DNA from: Flavobacterium sp. CFS9 | Lineage (GTDB): Bacteria; Bacteroidota; Bacteroidia; Flavobacteriales; Flavobacteriaceae | DNA: 64,000 nt | NCBI RefSeq assembly: GCF_041154745.1 | Contig: NZ_AP031573.1 | Span: 2,480,001-2,544,000 of the forward strand | Direction: 5' to 3' | In this document: one piece after another, positions 54,188 to 60,625 of the stretch | Numbering within the stretch: the stretch's first letter is position 1 | Layout: every line of letters starts with the position of its first letter | The notes under the pieces: model-generated | Told to the model about the DNA's origin: nothing | The model's input: the letters and a program-made list of their open reading frames with translations, nothing else | The model's database searches: none | Position numbers and translations under genes: made by a program

Positions 54188-54838
54188 ATGCCTTTATTTC
54201 AAACCATACAATTCAACGAAACGACTAAAATCTTAGTTTGGCACATAACAGAATCATTTGAGGAGTTAGTGAGCAATGTAGTTTTAAAAGAGAAAACACA
54301 GTTGAGGTTGGACGGGATGAAATCTGTAATGCATCAGCGCGCCTTTTTGAGCGTCCGTATGCTCATTCAGGAAATGGGTTTTACCGATCAGGATTTGCAC
54401 TATGATGAATTTGGGAAACCCTATTTCAATTGCGAAAATCATATCTCGATTACACATTCCCATGATTTTGCAGCGATTATCATTAGTGATAAAACAGTAG
54501 GAATAGACATGGAACTGCAACGCGAAAAAATTCTTCGAATCGCAGACAAATTTGTAGATACCGAAAACACTTATTTAAATACCGAAAACACTCCCGATTA
54601 TATCAGGGAGCTGACAGTGATTTGGGGAGCGAAAGAAGCTATTTTTAAAATTAGAAACGAAAAAGGAATCAGTTTTAAAGATCATATTAGCGTAAACGCT
54701 TTTTTGTTAGATAAAAATCAAACCGAAGCCAGTCTTCATTTTAATGATCTCGCAATAGATTTTGACGTGTATTACAAAGAAATTAAATCGAATACTTCAG
54801 GGCAGAACTTTACCTTGGTGTATGCTTTTGATAAGTAG
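54188..54838 (+). CDS. 4'-phosphopantetheinyl transferase superfamily protein
   Basis: This 216-residue protein carries the family motifs: HQRAFLSVRMLIQEMGF, YDEFGKPYFNCENHISITHSHDFAAIIIS, VGIDMELQREKI with the metal-binding Asp, and WGAKEAIFKI with the catalytic Lys/Glu. It transfers phosphopantetheine from CoA to a carrier-protein serine. It resembles the Sfp/holo-ACP-synthase-like group common in Bacteroidota and may be the main PPTase for fatty acid or secondary metabolism. No carrier-protein gene is adjacent. Confidence 0.9.
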   Translation: MPLFQTIQFNETTKILVWHITESFEELVSNVVLKEKTQLRLDGMKSVMHQRAFLSVRMLIQEMGFTDQDLHYDEFGKPYFNCENHISITHSHDFAAIIISDKTVGIDMELQREKILRIADKFVDTENTYLNTENTPDYIRELTVIWGAKEAIFKIRNEKGISFKDHISVNAFLLDKNQTEASLHFNDLAIDFDVYYKEIKSNTSGQNFTLVYAFDK

Positions 54839-54891
54839 GTCCTAGTCTCCGGTCTCAGTTTTCAGTCCCAGTTTTCAGTTTTCTCAAAACC

Positions 54892-54965
54892 TTGTCGTTT
54901 CGACCGCAAGGAGACTCGAGCGATAGCGAACAGGCGAAGCAAATCCCACTAGTGACTCGACAAAG
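54892..54965. repeat. TTTCGAC-type dispersed repeat
   Basis: TTGTCGTTTCGACCGCAAGG begins a compact element that ends ACTCGACAAAG, preceded by CAGTTTTCAGTCCCAGTTTT words. It lies between two convergent genes and looks like an intergenic repeat rather than coding DNA. Confidence 0.55.
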
Positions 54966-55027
54966 ATTGGAGATATTTTGTTTGGAAAATCTATTGTTAC
55001 TGGAAATGAGAAATAACAAAAAGCAAT

Positions 55028-55435
55028 TTATTCACCACTGGTTTCCGCTATTTTCTTTCGATTTTCAAACATACTCAGAAACAAAAAAGTTCCCATTTTG
55101 CGGGCGCGTCGTTTTAGCGTTTCGGCATTTTCGCCTTCAAAATGTTCTTCTAAAGTCTGAAACCAATAGTTGAGCCAGATTCCGAATTCATTTGAAGTGA
55201 TTCTTCCTTCAAAATGCGAATCGACTTCATTGTGTACAGTAAGGGGATTGCCATTGTATTTTCTTACGGCAAATAAGTTGCTTTCCCAAAAATCAGTAAG
55301 TTTCTCTAAATGCGCATCCCAATCTTTAATCATAGTATTGAAATAAAAGCCGATTTCATTATCGGCTCTTATTTTAGCATAAAACTGATGTACTAAAAAT
55401 TTGACATCTGCCCGGTTTTCTATTTGTTTTCTCAT
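55028..55435 (-). CDS. Group III truncated haemoglobin
   Basis: This 135-residue globin aligns by eye with Campylobacter Ctb: B10 Tyr19 (HQFYAKI), FW in KLTDFWESNL, proximal His68 in YNGNPLTVHNE and G8 Trp87 in FGIWLNYWF. Group III globins are linked to oxygen handling at low oxygen or to nitrosative stress. Its ATG overlaps the stop of the upstream membrane-protein gene by 4 bp (ATGA), so the two are translationally coupled. They share the promoter with a palindromic operator next to a Crp/Fnr gene. Confidence 0.9.
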   Translation of the reverse strand: MRKQIENRADVKFLVHQFYAKIRADNEIGFYFNTMIKDWDAHLEKLTDFWESNLFAVRKYNGNPLTVHNEVDSHFEGRITSNEFGIWLNYWFQTLEEHFEGENAETLKRRARKMGTFLFLSMFENRKKIAETSGE

Positions 55436-55719
55436 AGTACAAAACCATTTAAAAAGATGAATAAAACACTTAAAAGCGAACTTAAAATAATAAGATTAAA
55501 AACCAATTTGTGTTTCATTTGTGCCAGAATTGAAGTGTTAGCAAAAATAGAAGCCAGAACAATAATTCCCAATTGTACCATTTGACCAATAGAAGTTCCG
55601 TGTGACAAAATGTACATTGCTGCCGCTCCTCCCAGACAGCTTTGACCAATTACCGCCATTGCAGCTGAACCCATGTAGTTTTTATTGAAAATTTCGAATG
55701 TTGTTTGATATAGTGTCAT
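55432..55719 (-). CDS. Small three-helix membrane protein coupled to globin
   Basis: This 95-residue protein has about three membrane segments (AAMAVIGQSCLGGAAAMYIL, MVQLGIIVLASIFANTSILA, LVFNLIILSSLLSVLFIFLN) and few charged residues. I recognise no characterised family. Its stop overlaps the globin start (ATGA), and an operator-like palindrome lies in its promoter, so it should be co-regulated with the globin. A role in respiration or gas stress is inferred from the partner only. Confidence 0.75.
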   Translation of the reverse strand: MTLYQTTFEIFNKNYMGSAAMAVIGQSCLGGAAAMYILSHGTSIGQMVQLGIIVLASIFANTSILAQMKHKLVFNLIILSSLLSVLFIFLNGFVL

Positions 55720-55740
55720 GATATTGAGTTTTTTATACTA

Positions 55741-55787
55741 CAAAGGTACAGGCACTACAGGGCTCCATTTTATGACTTAAATCATAA
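55741..55787 (-). promoter_or_regulatory. Promoter with Crp/Fnr-type palindromic operator
   Basis: Reading the minus strand, TACCTTTG (55748-55741) is an exact TAnnTTTG -7 box. TTATGACTTAAATCATAA (55770-55787) is a 16-of-18 palindrome. If transcription starts about 4 bp after the box, the palindrome centre is close to -41.5, the class II activator position, and there is no TTTG -33 box. The neighbouring Crp/Fnr regulator is the obvious candidate binder. Confidence 0.65.
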
Positions 55788-55800
55788 AATCATAATTATT

Positions 55801-56397
55801 TTATCGGTATACTTTTCTGTTTATAATTTTTAGAGCTCCTTTTTTCTCCAGAGTTTTTATGGTTCTAATGACTGTTTCAACGCGTAAACCTGTTAGATCT
55901 CCAATCTGTTGTCTTGTGAAATTAATGAGGTAACCATTGGTGTCTTTTTTAAAATTGAAATAGACAATTCCGTGATCGATTAATTTTAAGATACGATGTT
56001 CCGGTTCCTGAGTAGACATCTCTGCTGCCATAACTGATTTGTAATACAGCCGCTGCGCCAGATTTTCGATTATTTTAAGACTGATATCCGGGTTTTCTTT
56101 CAGCAGTATTATGAAACTATTTCTGTCAAGGAGAAGAATTTCCGAATCTTCAACAGTGATGGCATTTGCCGGATATTTTTGATTTAGAAATAAGGGCGGT
56201 TCTCCAAAAGGCTGCTCTTTGTAAAAAATACCCTGAATAAATTCACGTCCGTCATCGTTATAATTACTCATTTTTACTTCACCGGAAACAATTTGATAAT
56301 AATACGCCGGCAGATTGTTTTCTTCAAAAATGATTTCATTTTTAACGAAAGACTTTCTCAAAGCACCATATTTCTCCAGCAGATCAATTGCAATCAT
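55801..56397 (-). CDS. Crp/Fnr family regulator without Fe-S cysteines
   Basis: I start at the ATG at 56397 (198 residues). A GTG seven codons earlier overlaps the exact -7 box, so it would lie upstream of the transcript. The protein has a cyclic-nucleotide-like sensor domain (EIIFEENNLPAYYYQIVSGEVKM ... FGEPPLFLNQKYPANAITVEDSEILLL) and a winged helix (FTRQQIGDLTGLRVETVIRTIKTLEKKG). The recognition helix keeps the Glu and Arg of the FNR pattern (VETVIRT). There is not one cysteine, so it cannot bind an FNR-type [4Fe-4S] cluster. Haem, NO or another ligand is possible. Confidence 0.88.
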   Translation of the reverse strand: MIAIDLLEKYGALRKSFVKNEIIFEENNLPAYYYQIVSGEVKMSNYNDDGREFIQGIFYKEQPFGEPPLFLNQKYPANAITVEDSEILLLDRNSFIILLKENPDISLKIIENLAQRLYYKSVMAAEMSTQEPEHRILKLIDHGIVYFNFKKDTNGYLINFTRQQIGDLTGLRVETVIRTIKTLEKKGALKIINRKVYR

Positions 56398-56417
56398 AAT
56401 TTTGTATAACGATAACA

Positions 56418-56425
56418 CAAATATA
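56418..56425 (-). promoter_or_regulatory. -7 box of the Crp/Fnr gene
   Basis: TATATTTG on the minus strand is a perfect TAnnTTTG match. It decides the start codon: the GTG at 56416-56418 would lie at or before the transcription start. Confidence 0.65.
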
Positions 56426-56478
56426 ATTCATTCAAAATAGTTCTTCTACATCAAAAAACTTTTACTTTTACGCCCACT

Positions 56479-57207
56479 ATGAGACAAAAAATACTCAGTA
56501 TACGGCAGGAAATTTTAGAAGCTAAAAGTAATGGACAAAAATTACTGGCCATATTATTAGATCCGGACAAAATTGTTTGGGAAAATTTAGATCATTTATT
56601 GCTTAAAATAAATCAATCCCCTGCAACGCATATTTTTGTGGGAGGAAGTATTGTGCAGGCAACAATTTTAGAAGATTTAATATCAAAATTAAAACAAGAG
56701 ACTAATTTACCCGTTGTTATATTTCCAGGTGATCCTTCGCAGATTTCACCTCAGGCAGACGCGATTTTGTTCTTATCTTTATTATCAGGCCGAAATCCCG
56801 ATTATTTAATAGAGTATCAGGTACAGGCGGCTCCAATTTTAAAAAAGACAAATCTGGAAGTAATTTCAACCGGTTATATTCTGATTGAAAGCGGAAATGA
56901 AACTGCCGTAGCCCGTGTAAGTAAAACAAAACCACTTGACAGGGACAACTTTGATCTGGTGCTGGCAACGGCTCAGGCAGGAGAAATGTTAGGGAATCAA
57001 TTGATTTATCTGGAGGCGGGCAGCGGTGCGAAAAAAGCAGTTCCGCTAGAAATGATAGAACTAATCGCTCAAAATGTTGAGATTCCTATAATTGTTGGTG
57101 GAGGAATTGTAGATTTGCATGGAATTCAAAAGGCTTATAGTGCCGGTGCAGATTTAGTGGTTATTGGAACCGCTTTTGAAAATGACAGCCTTTTTTTTGA
57201 ATCATAA
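56479..57207 (+). CDS. PcrB/GGGP synthase family protein
   Basis: This 242-residue TIM-barrel protein has LAILLDPDKI, THIFVGGSIV, PVVIFPGDPSQISPQADAILFLSLLSGRNPDYLIEYQ, STGYILIESG, LEAGSGAKKAV and PIIVGGGIVDLHGIQKAYSAGADLVVIGTAFE. The family joins a polyprenyl diphosphate to glycerol-1-phosphate; Bacteroidota members are geranylgeranylglyceryl phosphate synthases of group II by published work. Why a bacterium with ester lipids keeps this enzyme is unclear. It heads an operon with pnuC 34 bp downstream. Confidence 0.92.
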   Translation: MRQKILSIRQEILEAKSNGQKLLAILLDPDKIVWENLDHLLLKINQSPATHIFVGGSIVQATILEDLISKLKQETNLPVVIFPGDPSQISPQADAILFLSLLSGRNPDYLIEYQVQAAPILKKTNLEVISTGYILIESGNETAVARVSKTKPLDRDNFDLVLATAQAGEMLGNQLIYLEAGSGAKKAVPLEMIELIAQNVEIPIIVGGGIVDLHGIQKAYSAGADLVVIGTAFENDSLFFES

Positions 57208-57241
57208 ATAAAATATACAACCCAAACTAACCTGCTCAATT

Positions 57242-57865
57242 ATGATTGATTTTTTTCTGGACAGTTATAAGAACACTCCGTTATGGCATATTGGTCTGGA
57301 GTTTTTAGTTTTTATCTGTGGGATTTTGAGTGTTTGGTTTGCAAAAAAAGAAAACATCTGGGTTTACCCAACCGGATTAATTGCCACCGTAATATCAGTT
57401 TATCTGTTATATGTTGCAGGTTATATCGGAGATATGATCATCAATGGATATTTTTCTATTATGAGTATATACGGGTGGTATGTATGGGCAAAAGGAGGAA
57501 CGGTTGAAGATAATCTGCCCATAACACGAACGAACAACAATGAAAAAATAATTGGATTTGTATTGTTTTTCATAACTGTTTTTGTAGTTTTCGGCATTTA
57601 TAAATACTTTGATTACGAGATTAGAAACGACAATTATGTCGATATGATTTCATCTGGAATATTTTTTGCAGGAATGTGGTACATGGCGAAGAAAAAGATC
57701 GAGAACTGGACGCTTTGGATCATTGGTGATATTATTGTGGTGCCCCTTTATGCTTATCGCGGTTTAGGGATGTTGTCACTTCAGTATTTAATTTTTACAA
57801 TTTTGGCTATTTCAGCTTATTTAGAATGGAGAAAAATCTTAGACAGCAAAAAACAGCTATCATAA
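57242..57865 (+). CDS. PnuC-family vitamin transporter
   Basis: This 207-residue membrane protein has about seven helices and the PnuC signature INGYFSIMSIYGWYVWAKGG plus WTLWIIGDIIVVPLYAYRG. PnuC proteins move nicotinamide riboside; Bacteroidota relatives called PnuT move thiamine. The next gene, overlapping by 40 bp, encodes a NadR-like kinase domain, and the next transcription unit is under a TPP riboswitch. The cargo could therefore be nicotinamide riboside or thiamine. Confidence 0.9.
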   Translation: MIDFFLDSYKNTPLWHIGLEFLVFICGILSVWFAKKENIWVYPTGLIATVISVYLLYVAGYIGDMIINGYFSIMSIYGWYVWAKGGTVEDNLPITRTNNNEKIIGFVLFFITVFVVFGIYKYFDYEIRNDNYVDMISSGIFFAGMWYMAKKKIENWTLWIIGDIIVVPLYAYRGLGMLSLQYLIFTILAISAYLEWRKILDSKKQLS

Positions 57866-59940
57866 AAATTGCTTTATTTGGTCCTGAAAGCACAGGAAAA
57901 ACTACCTTGGCAAAACAACTTGCAGAATATTATGAAACCGAATGGGTTCCTGAGTTCGCACGCGATTATTTGCAGGAAAAATGGGAAGAGAATCAGCACA
58001 TTTGTGTGGCCGATGATATGATGCCTATCGCATATGGACAAGTAGCTCTTGAAAATCAAAAGCTGGCTTTGTCAAGTAAGTACCTGTTTTGTGATACCAA
58101 TTTAATGGTGACAAAGGTTTTCTCTGAAATGTATTATGGATTTTGTGACCCACTTTTAAACGAAGCAGCATTAGAGCATGAATACGATTTATTTTTCCTG
58201 ACTGACATTGATGTCCCTTGGGAAAAAGACGATATCAGAGATACTCCTGAAGGGCGTGAAACCGTGTTTTCAGTCTTCAAACAGACTCTTATTGATACTA
58301 AAAAACCTTTTATTACCCTTTCCGGAGATAAAGAAAGCCGTCTGACTAAAGCAGTAGCAATCATAGAACAATTGGTTGCTGCAAAACAGCATGGTATTTC
58401 TTCCGAAGATTTCGTTCAGATCTATGAACATGGTATTTCTTTTGAAAAGATTTTACGGCAGCTGCAGATTTTCAAAAACGGAATAAACAAGTCTAATTTG
58501 GTTAGTCCGGCTGCAATTGCCAGTGGAATAGTAAGTTTGTCAGAAGTAGAATTTGAAGAGAAAGCAGCCTTTTTTGATCTTCAAAAATCAGAAATTAAAC
58601 TGAAAAAGTTTGTCCCGGCTTCGGGTGCTGCCAGCAGAATGTTTAAATTCTTAAGTGCTTTTTTAAATGATTTTGACATTGAGAAAGAAACCATAAATGC
58701 TTATATCAATCGTAAAAACGACAAAGAGCTGTCGATTTTTATCGTAGCAATGGAGAAATTTCCGTTTTTTAAAACGGTTGATAAAAAACTAAAAGAAATT
58801 TATCCGGATTTTGAAGTTTTAGACAGAGATTATAAGAATTATTATTTTATAAAAACATTGTTATCTGTCGATCACTTTGATTTTGCGAATAAGCCAAAGG
58901 CAGTCTTACCTTTTCATCAATATAAAAGACATATTGCAAATCCAATTGAAGAACATTTGAACGAATGTGTTCATTACGCTTCTTCAAATCAGATTTCTAG
59001 TTTGCATTTTACTGTTTCAGAAGCACATCAAAGTTTGTTTGAGAATCAAATTAAGGTTCTTAAAGAAAAAATAGAGAAAGATTCGGGAGTTAAAATAGAT
59101 ATCTCTTATTCTTATCAAAACAAAAGTACCGATTCGATCTGTGTGGATGCTAAAAATAGCCCAATTCGGGACAAAAACAATAAATTAGTTTTTAGACCCG
59201 GAGGACATGGTGCGTTAATTGAGAATTTAAATGAACTTGATGCGGATGTCATTTTTGTCAAAAATATTGACAATGTCATTCAAAATCATATGGATCAGAT
59301 TACATTGTATAAAAAAGCATTAGCCGGAACTTTAATTCAAATACAGCAAAAAGTTTTTGGTTATTTACATGCAATTGAAAAAGGAGAGATACAGGAAGAA
59401 GATCTTGAAGAAATCGTTGTTTTTCTATCAAAAAAACTTAATGTTGAGCTGAACAGTGATTATAGTAAATTTACTTTCGAGAATAAAATCAAAAGGATTA
59501 AAGATTTGTTGGACAGACCAATCCGTGTTTGTGGAATGGTGAAAAATGAAGGAGAACCCGGCGGCGGACCATTTTGGGTAATGAGCCCTAAAGGATCAGT
59601 TTCGTTGCAGATTGTAGAAGCCTCACAAATCGATCTGACAAACAAAAAACAACAGGAGATTTTGGCTTCGGCTACGCATTTTAATCCCGTCGATTTAGTT
59701 TGCGGAATCAAAAATTACAAAAATGAAAAGTTTGATTTATTGCAATTTGTAGATCAAAAGACTGGGTTTATTGTTGAGAAAAGTGTAGATGGCAAATTAG
59801 TAAAGAGTTACGAGCTTCCGGGACTTTGGAACGGAGCAATGGCCAACTGGCTAACTATTTTTGTGGCAGTACCTTTAATTACCTTTAATCCGGTAAAAAC
59901 CGTAAACGATTTATTAAAAGCTGCACATCAGCCACAATAA
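57826..59940 (+). CDS. NadR-like nucleoside kinase fused to DUF4301
   Basis: This 704-residue protein joins two units. Residues 1-190 are a NadR/AAA_28-type kinase with the P-loop GPESTGKTT (19-27), TEWVPEFARDYL and FLTDIDVPWEKDDIRDTPEGR. Residues about 195-704 are DUF4301, beginning ISSEDFVQIYEHGISFEKIL and containing FVPASGAASRMFKFL, RPGGHGALIENLNEL and RVCGMVKNEGEPGGGPFWV. The linker is very short. The ATG lies inside the end of pnuC (40-bp overlap). NadR-type domains phosphorylate nicotinamide riboside; the SGAASRM and GGHGAL motifs of DUF4301 recall nucleotidyl- or phospho-sugar transferase folds, but the family has no assigned function. Confidence 0.85.
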   Translation: MEKNLRQQKTAIIKIALFGPESTGKTTLAKQLAEYYETEWVPEFARDYLQEKWEENQHICVADDMMPIAYGQVALENQKLALSSKYLFCDTNLMVTKVFSEMYYGFCDPLLNEAALEHEYDLFFLTDIDVPWEKDDIRDTPEGRETVFSVFKQTLIDTKKPFITLSGDKESRLTKAVAIIEQLVAAKQHGISSEDFVQIYEHGISFEKILRQLQIFKNGINKSNLVSPAAIASGIVSLSEVEFEEKAAFFDLQKSEIKLKKFVPASGAASRMFKFLSAFLNDFDIEKETINAYINRKNDKELSIFIVAMEKFPFFKTVDKKLKEIYPDFEVLDRDYKNYYFIKTLLSVDHFDFANKPKAVLPFHQYKRHIANPIEEHLNECVHYASSNQISSLHFTVSEAHQSLFENQIKVLKEKIEKDSGVKIDISYSYQNKSTDSICVDAKNSPIRDKNNKLVFRPGGHGALIENLNELDADVIFVKNIDNVIQNHMDQITLYKKALAGTLIQIQQKVFGYLHAIEKGEIQEEDLEEIVVFLSKKLNVELNSDYSKFTFENKIKRIKDLLDRPIRVCGMVKNEGEPGGGPFWVMSPKGSVSLQIVEASQIDLTNKKQQEILASATHFNPVDLVCGIKNYKNEKFDLLQFVDQKTGFIVEKSVDGKLVKSYELPGLWNGAMANWLTIFVAVPLITFNPVKTVNDLLKAAHQPQ

Positions 59941-60344
59941 TGGATATCGAAAAAATCATATCAGAGTTAAGTTTTAAAGCTGTACGAAGCAGTGGTGCGG
60001 GTGGACAAAATGTAAACAAAGTGTCATCGAAAGTAGTGTTGACCTTTGATCTGAATGTGTCTCAGGCACTGTCTGAAGAAGAAAAACTGCTTTTACAAAA
60101 GAATATAGCAGCGCGTCTAACTACAGAAAATATCCTGATTTTAAATTGCGATGAAGACAGAAGTCAGCTTAAAAATAAAGACATTGTTATAAAACGCTTT
60201 TTAGAGATAATCAAAAAAGGACTGCATGTTCCAAAAGTTCGTAAAGCCACTAAAATTCCTAAATCGGTGATTAAAAAGCGAATCAGGGATAAAAAGAGCG
60301 TTTCAGAGATAAAACAATCCAGAAAGAAACCTAATTTGGATTAA
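59940..60344 (+). CDS. arfB: ArfB, alternative peptidyl-tRNA hydrolase for ribosome rescue
   Basis: This 134-residue protein has the class I release-factor catalytic motif GGQ at residues 21-23 (RSSGAGGQNVNKV) and a basic C-terminal tail (KKRIRDKKSVSEIKQSRKK), which inserts into the empty mRNA channel. It frees peptides from ribosomes stalled at mRNA ends. Its ATG shares one base with the preceding stop (TAATG), so translation is coupled. It is the last gene of the pcrB operon. Confidence 0.93.
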   Translation: MDIEKIISELSFKAVRSSGAGGQNVNKVSSKVVLTFDLNVSQALSEEEKLLLQKNIAARLTTENILILNCDEDRSQLKNKDIVIKRFLEIIKKGLHVPKVRKATKIPKSVIKKRIRDKKSVSEIKQSRKKPNLD

Positions 60345-60357
60345 ATATCAACTCTTT

Positions 60358-60418
60358 AAATTCCAAATTCCAATTATAGCGTTTAGATTTCCCTGTCAAA
60401 AAATGGAATTTGGAATTT
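60358..60418. repeat. Perfect 15-bp palindrome of the AATTCCAAATTCCA family
   Basis: AAATTCCAAATTCCA (60358-60372) pairs exactly with TGGAATTTGGAATTT (60404-60418). Its core equals that of the gldJ terminator. It probably ends the arfB operon. Confidence 0.75.
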
Positions 60419-60439
60419 GAAAATTGGTTTTTTTAACAT

Positions 60440-60447
60440 TACATTTG
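60440..60447 (+). promoter_or_regulatory. Promoter of riboswitch-controlled receptor
   Basis: TACATTTG is an exact -7 box, and TTTG at 60416-60419 lies 20 bp upstream as a -33 element. The expected start is near 60451, exactly where the riboswitch P1 stem begins. Confidence 0.7.
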
Positions 60448-60449
60448 CA

Positions 60450-60532
60450 TCGTCTCAAAGGGGTGCTCCAAATAACGAGCTGAGATCATACCCAAAGAAC
60501 CTGAGCGAGTAATGTTGCTAAGGGAAAAACGA
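60450..60532 (+). ncRNA. TPP riboswitch (THI element)
   Basis: The conserved core is present in order: GGGGTGCT (60460-60467), GCTGAGAT, ACCC, GAACCTGA (to 60504), GTAATG (60509-60514) and AAGGGAA (60520-60526). It is closed by a P1 stem, TCGT at 60450-60453 with ACGA at 60529-60532. It precedes a TonB-dependent receptor gene, so thiamine pyrophosphate should repress that receptor. Confidence 0.95.
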
Positions 60533-60564
60533 CAAATTTTAGCGTGCACACTATATTTTGTCGT
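60529..60564 (+). promoter_or_regulatory. Riboswitch expression-platform hairpin
   Basis: ACGACAAA (60529-60536) can pair with TTTGTCGT (60557-60564). The first four bases are also the 3' side of P1, so TPP-bound P1 and this hairpin exclude each other. With no long T-run after it, it looks more like an anti-regulatory stem than a terminator. Confidence 0.55.
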
Positions 60565-60625
60565 GAAACTTTTATTAATTTAACAAAAAGAATAATTCCC
60601 CCTTTTATTCGTAAATTTTTTACGG

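Noticed and set aside
54892..55173. Open plus-strand frame of 93 codons
   Set aside because: It spans a dispersed-type repeat and the antisense end of the globin gene; the amino-acid content looks random.
56398..56418. GTG start for the Crp/Fnr regulator
   Set aside because: The codon overlaps the exact -7 promoter box, so it is unlikely to be transcribed.
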